64,000 nt of DNA from Apricaphanius iberus (taxonomy: Eukaryota > Chordata > Actinopteri > Cyprinodontiformes > Aphaniidae): assembly GCA_028564705.1 (NCBI GenBank), contig JAPXFQ010000338.1, positions 1,736,001 to 1,800,000 on the forward strand, in the 5' to 3' direction. The notes under the pieces are model-generated. The model ran no database searches. It was not told the origin of the DNA and saw nothing but the letters and a program-made list of their open reading frames with translations. Of the stretch, positions 40,201-46,200 are shown piece by piece (the stretch's first letter is position 1; each line of letters opens with the position of its first letter). A program made the position numbers and the translations under genes.

Positions 40201-43200
40201 TGCCTCTTGTTCCCAAACAGGAGACCGCAGTGAGGTGGGAGGGTCTTAAAGCTCTGGCTTCTGTTTCACTGTTGCCATGATGGTGCTCGTGTGTTTACTT
40301 CAATGTGCTCGTTCAGCTCCACTGTGCGTCACTCAATACAGCGTCCTTGTGGAAACTTGCCCTAGGAACTTTGTTCCGCTGCGCATAATATCATACTAAT
40401 AGTGCATTTACATCATTTAATGAAAAAAATACACCAAAACGGTACGCAAGTGGACTAAACCGAACAGTTCAACACATCCCTGTGAACCGTTTCACCCCTA
40501 CCTTTAATTTATCCTAAATATACAAAAATAAGTATACGAATCTGTAGCAGATGATCTAGCCCTTGTCTACTGCTCCCTGTGTATTACATTGCAAAAAAGA
40601 ACATAAAATGCTTGACAAAATCTGATCTTAGAGTTTAGGCTTGAACAGGAAAGAATTTTCCACATCTTACCTAGAGATAAACCATAATTACCTAGAAATA
40701 AACCATAATTAACATTACATTTTGAATACCGAATATAGTTGAGTACATAGTAGATTAAATTCATTTCCCAAACTATAAAAGCACTCCAAGAGCGCAGACG
40801 CACAGCTTTGTTTTTGAAATGGTATCAGTTGTTCCTGGTCCCATTGCAAACATTTCTTAAACATTTCAGTACCTTTTTGAGTTGTTTCACTAACAGCTGG
40901 ATAAACAGACTGGCATGAAAACATATACCTCCTGGCAGAGGTCAATCAGAAACAGGATCCTGAGGATATGCAATCCAATTTGGCAAGAATTCCTTACGCA
41001 GGGGCACGGAGAATAGAAACAGGTTCTTTTTGTAAAAAGGTTTGCATGAAACTCTAGAGATACAGTAAATTAGTTTTTGTTGTTGGGAACAGCACCAAGT
41101 TATATGTAGATGCCAGTTGCTAAATATGGTTAAAGGTTTTATTTACAAATTTTTCAATATTTTTATTTTTAATTACCAATGACTTGGTAAACTGTATTTG
41201 TTTTTTTTTTTGTATTAGTACATTTTTCAGTGCTCCCACACTTATAGCAGACTGTCATGGGTGTCTCAGTGGAGAGTCCTTTCTGCTTGAAGTTGCACGT
41301 ATTTCTTTACGGGTTACAAAAAAGGGCAATTTATATTAACCGGTATATCTAAAAAAAAAATTTTAAAACGCAGAGCAGTTTGAACACTGAGGTTTTTCAA
41401 ACTGCACTGATTTTGAAAAAAAGCTTTTTCAGACTGACAGAAAATTTGCCGTCAGGTAAGAGCTTTTCCTTAAGTCATTTCTTTTTGCTGTTTTCTGGTC
41501 AGTGACCTACTGAGTCGACCTGGAAGAGACAAAGGAAGGAAGGTGCTTTGGGTGAGGCATGCGTAGGACTAGACTTCAGAATGGGGATTTGGAGCCTTTG
41601 TTTAAACTGGTTCCAATTCCCTTTTGTTTTTGTTGTGACCTGTCTTTGCAGCTTTGGCAAAAACATATCATATTTTTGGTTCTGATTAAATATTTGCCCT
41701 TGTTGCATAAATGATTAAAAAATAAGATTATTAAAGGCTTGATAGCCCATATCTTGCGCTGGCAACAAAGTGACCGGTTATGACATTTGGGAAGGGATCA
41801 TTTCCTCCATTCTCCTTCTCCCTCCTCTCCTCCCATCTTGTGCTCTGAGACCTATATTGCACTGTGATGGCCAGCTGGAAAGAGCACTGCTCTCTTTCAG
41901 CTCCCTCCATCCCCTCTCTGTGCTTTGTAGATCTCTTTTTTTCTCCCTAATTTTAATTTGATTCCGTCTCTTCCTGTACCCTCTCCTCTCTGTTCTCTCT
42001 GTATTTGTACGAGGCCCTGAGCATATTCTAATCTCCCGGTTCCATATTAGTGCTTCGCCTGCAGCACCTTCATTAGTTGTTCAGCTATGGCTCAGGGTGT
42101 GTGTGTGCATGCTTCAGCAGCAGCAGCAGCCGCACATCCGAACGTAAATGCAGAGCTGCTGCTCTGATAAATACCTACACCTGGATGCAGGTTTACATGT
42201 GCTGCAAACATGTGCAACTGTGTCTGCATGCAGTTGTGCATAAGGTTTTTTTCAGATTCCCCCCTCGTTGGTTATAAGAACACTGCTGCCACCCGCTGGT
42301 TAATTGGTGAACTGCTCATCCTGAGCAAAGTCACGTAGGACAGCAGCACTGCTCTGGCATCTCAGAAGATGAGCTCATCTCCAGTTTGGTGAGCATATTG
42401 AGTGCCCTCCCTCCCTAATGCAGGATTGGGTTACAAAGAGGGAAAGAGAAAGAGGGGACGGATCTAGACTGGAATTGCTCAAAGAGGAGGACAGTAACCA
42501 TGAATTATTTACCATGTGTATTATGTACAATAAATATATTTCTGTGATCCTCAGTTCTACTTGTACACAGACCTTTGGATTAAAAGAACAAACAGAGCGG
42601 GGCTGCACAACCCTCGTTTTTCTCTTTCTTGTATTTCGTTTCCACAATTTATCTCTCCACTATTCTGTTCCATCTTTTATTTTTTTAGTTATGAACATTT
42701 CTTTGGACATCAAGGCAGTCAGAGTCCATCCAACTGGCCAAATGTATTGCAAAGCTTTCGTGCGTGACACTTCGTGACACTTTGATTTAGTGATTTGATG
42801 TATTGTCCAGCAGTTATATAAATAAATGAAGTTATAAAATCCACAATAAATCTAATTAAATGCCTTGAGCTGAAAGTGGTTGTTCTATAAATAAAGGATA
42901 TGATTCAGTACCCGCATGGGTTCAGAAAATTATACTAGACGTAAGAATAGGAAGAAAAGCAGCAGCTACAATTTTGAAGGGTCAGTACGTGATTAAACAT
43001 ACATATAGATGAATCTGAATGTTTTGGATTATCTCTGGATCAGCTGATATCTTGGGATCGATCTGTCTTCACCTGTCACATTAATTCTGGTGCCTTGCAG
43101 CACAGAGTTAGTCACATATATATAATAATACTGAGAAATATTGGTGCATGGTAGAAATAAAAAAATATTTTTAGACATTTGTGATGCATTCATCACATTG

Positions 43201-46200
43201 TTTGACTATAATAGTAGTTTGACTTATGACTCATTATAATTTTAGGTGTGTTGAACTGTTTTTTATATTTTATTTGGCATCTCTCATAGTGAAGTATATA
43301 TATGACATCAAAGAAATATTTCCCCCTTTTTTTAAAGGACTCTGAACAGAATTTATCAGCTTAAGCTCAAAATCTAAAGACTTGAATCAGTTTTCACCTC
43401 GGACGACCCGAATGTGGCCAAGTGGCGTATATTTAGGGCATTCGCTATCCTTTACAGCAGCACAATTAAAATTCTTCCTGCAGTTATTGCTTTGTAATAT
43501 GCCTCATAATCAATGTTGTAAAAGTGCCATTAAACTGATATCAGTTCCCTATAATGTTTAATCTTTGCCCTCCCCCCCATCTGTGTCTTTTAACTTTCAG
43601 ACAGCAGAAAGCCTACATCGCCACACAGGGACCCCTGAGTGAGACCACCGAGGATTTCTGGAGGATGCTGTGGGAGCACAACTCCACCATCGTAGTCATG
43701 CTCACCAAGCTACGCGAAATGGGCCGGGTAATACAAAAAAACACCACAGACATGACATCCATGAGGCCAACAAAACGTTTCCGGTGGACGATAGCCATCT
43801 GGCTAAACCGCCGTGCCATGCTGCTCAAATATTAATTCATTCCAGACCCGAACAATAACTGCAGCTCAAAGTTCACCTCCTATCAGCGTGTCTCGGAACG
43901 CGCCTGGGTTCAGACCGGGCCACCTCACCGTCAGATTTGTCAATATCTGGGTGCATTCCAAGCATGCTGATAACTTCATTATGCTGCACTTTAGAATGAG
44001 ACCTGCTGAAGGAAAATAATGTTCTTCGTTCTTTTAATGTTTGCACCTCCACCTTATCTGATAATGTGCCATACTGATAAGAAAAAAAAAACCTTTGGAC
44101 CCCGCTCCATAATTAGGATGGAAATATTTAAGAGCGTTTCAGGGCTGTTCCGTTTCTCGCTGAAGAAGAAAATTATAGAGGCCTTCAGGGCCTGCTAGAA
44201 TGTTTTTTTTTTTTCATATGTTTTTAATTTAGATTTAGTGTATTTGATTAGTACTTCATGTGATAGATCACTATAAAGTAGAGCTTAATTGGGAAATGGC
44301 AGGAAACGCTGTTTTCTTTATTTAGACGGTATCATGATAACATGAAGATTAATCTCCATAGCTCAGGCCTTTTAGCAGCCTCTAATAGGCTTTAAGGACT
44401 GATTTGTATTGAAGTTGTCCTTATAGACCCACAGCATGAAGCTGCCCCCACTTAATTTTCCTGGGATGATGGTTCCCTTTTGGAGGTTTTCTACCCTAAT
44501 TGCTCTGAATTTATCACCATCGACTCATCGCCAGAGCACGACGCTGCCACCACCAAGTTTCACAAAGGGGAGGGTTTTTTTTGGGATGTTTTCTTCTGGG
44601 TTTGCCCTGTTTTTAGCCCCATTCATCTTCTCATCAGCTCTGACCAGCTCCCTCATCACTCTCTTTCCATTAACTGTTTGCCAGCTTTCGATAAAAGACA
44701 AATGACTGGTATGAATACTTTTGCAAGGTGCTGTGCTCAGTTGTAATGATTGGCTCCAGCCTGCATACATCATCATCACATCTGTAAAAGGTGACTAGAA
44801 CCATTCATTCAAACATCTGTTTGCTCTTTCTGGAGACAAAGTCTGCAGAACCGTCTCGGTCCCCCGTCAAATAAATTTTAGCCGTTTCTGCTGATGATTT
44901 AGGCGAGGCTGACATTACTCAGCTGCAGATCTGGGGCTTTTATCACCCTTTCAACCATCAGCACAGCTGATAGATATAAAAGACCTCATGATTGTAGTTA
45001 AGAACACTAACAAATTATGTAAATATTTAGCCACTGAAGATAAATAGTTATTTCTGAATCATAGCTTGGTCTTTTGGGATTCTTTTTTGTGTGCAGAGAC
45101 GTCTTTACTGAGAGTGATGAATAACTTCCAGTAAGCCACACGTGTTCAGCAGGCAGTCATTAAAAGTGTTTTGTTTTTTTCATCCTTGTGGATTTATTTG
45201 AAAAATTTGTCCTCTGTTTTGTCTTCTTCTTGCAGGAGAAGTGCCATCAGTACTGGCCAGCAGAGCGTTCCGCCAGGTACCAGTACTTTGTGGTGGATCC
45301 AATGGCTGAGTACAACATGCCTCAGTACATCCTCAGAGAGTTCAAAGTCACAGATGCCAGGGTACGTCGGTTCGCTCAGCGAAGGGGAAAAAAAGCGTCT
45401 GTGGGCTCTCGTAAAAATGTATAGCAACTCTCAGAAATCCAAGCAGCCAACCAGAATGTAGCTTCACCAGCAATGGTGCGAAATGCCTGGAAATATACCG
45501 AGGTGATCAGAACGTGTCCCATGTCATTTTCCCTGACAGGCTTACACCCAGTAAATGCGCCGTGTTTACCCAGATTTGGAAACAGTAGGCCTGCTCTGTA
45601 GATTGTCTGCGGTGTATGTGATTGCTGTGAAAATACATGAAAAGCACAGCCTTCGGTCCCTGAGGGGGGCCAGCACTGGAACTCCCTGTGATGCAGTAGT
45701 TTCAATGCGCTATAAATATACCTGTGTCATCTGAAGGCTCCCACGGCTGCAACACTCTAATCCCACATCCACTTCTGCTTTTATATACATGTGGCTCTCA
45801 GCTTTTGCTTCTGAATGTAGGTTTTTTAACAGTCCTGTGCAAACATGCAGGCCTCTTAAATCGAGTCTATTTCAAACAAAAAGGGGCAGGTTCTGGTTGG
45901 ACTGAAAAATATATATCTGAGCTGCAGCCCTGCTGATTCCTTCTCCCATCTCGGTTGCCGGCTCTATTTCAGTCACATCCCTGGTGGAGATTTGATGCTT
46001 CTGCGGGGTCGGATGCAACTTGGACGCCCCTATTTGCCGTTTTTATTTTAATGAGCCATCTGCAAATAACAACCAGCTTTCTTTAAGCTGCTGACCCGTT
46101 TTAACCACACAGAAAATCTGTGCCCCTCAGGATGGACAATCCAGAACAATCCGCCAGTTCCAGTTCACCGACTGGCCTGAGCAGGGAGTGCCAAAAACCG

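Noticed and set aside
42375..42777. Overlapping ORFs on both strands in an intron
   Set aside because: No family resemblance, no splice sites of matching phase, and not continuous with ptprf coding sequence.
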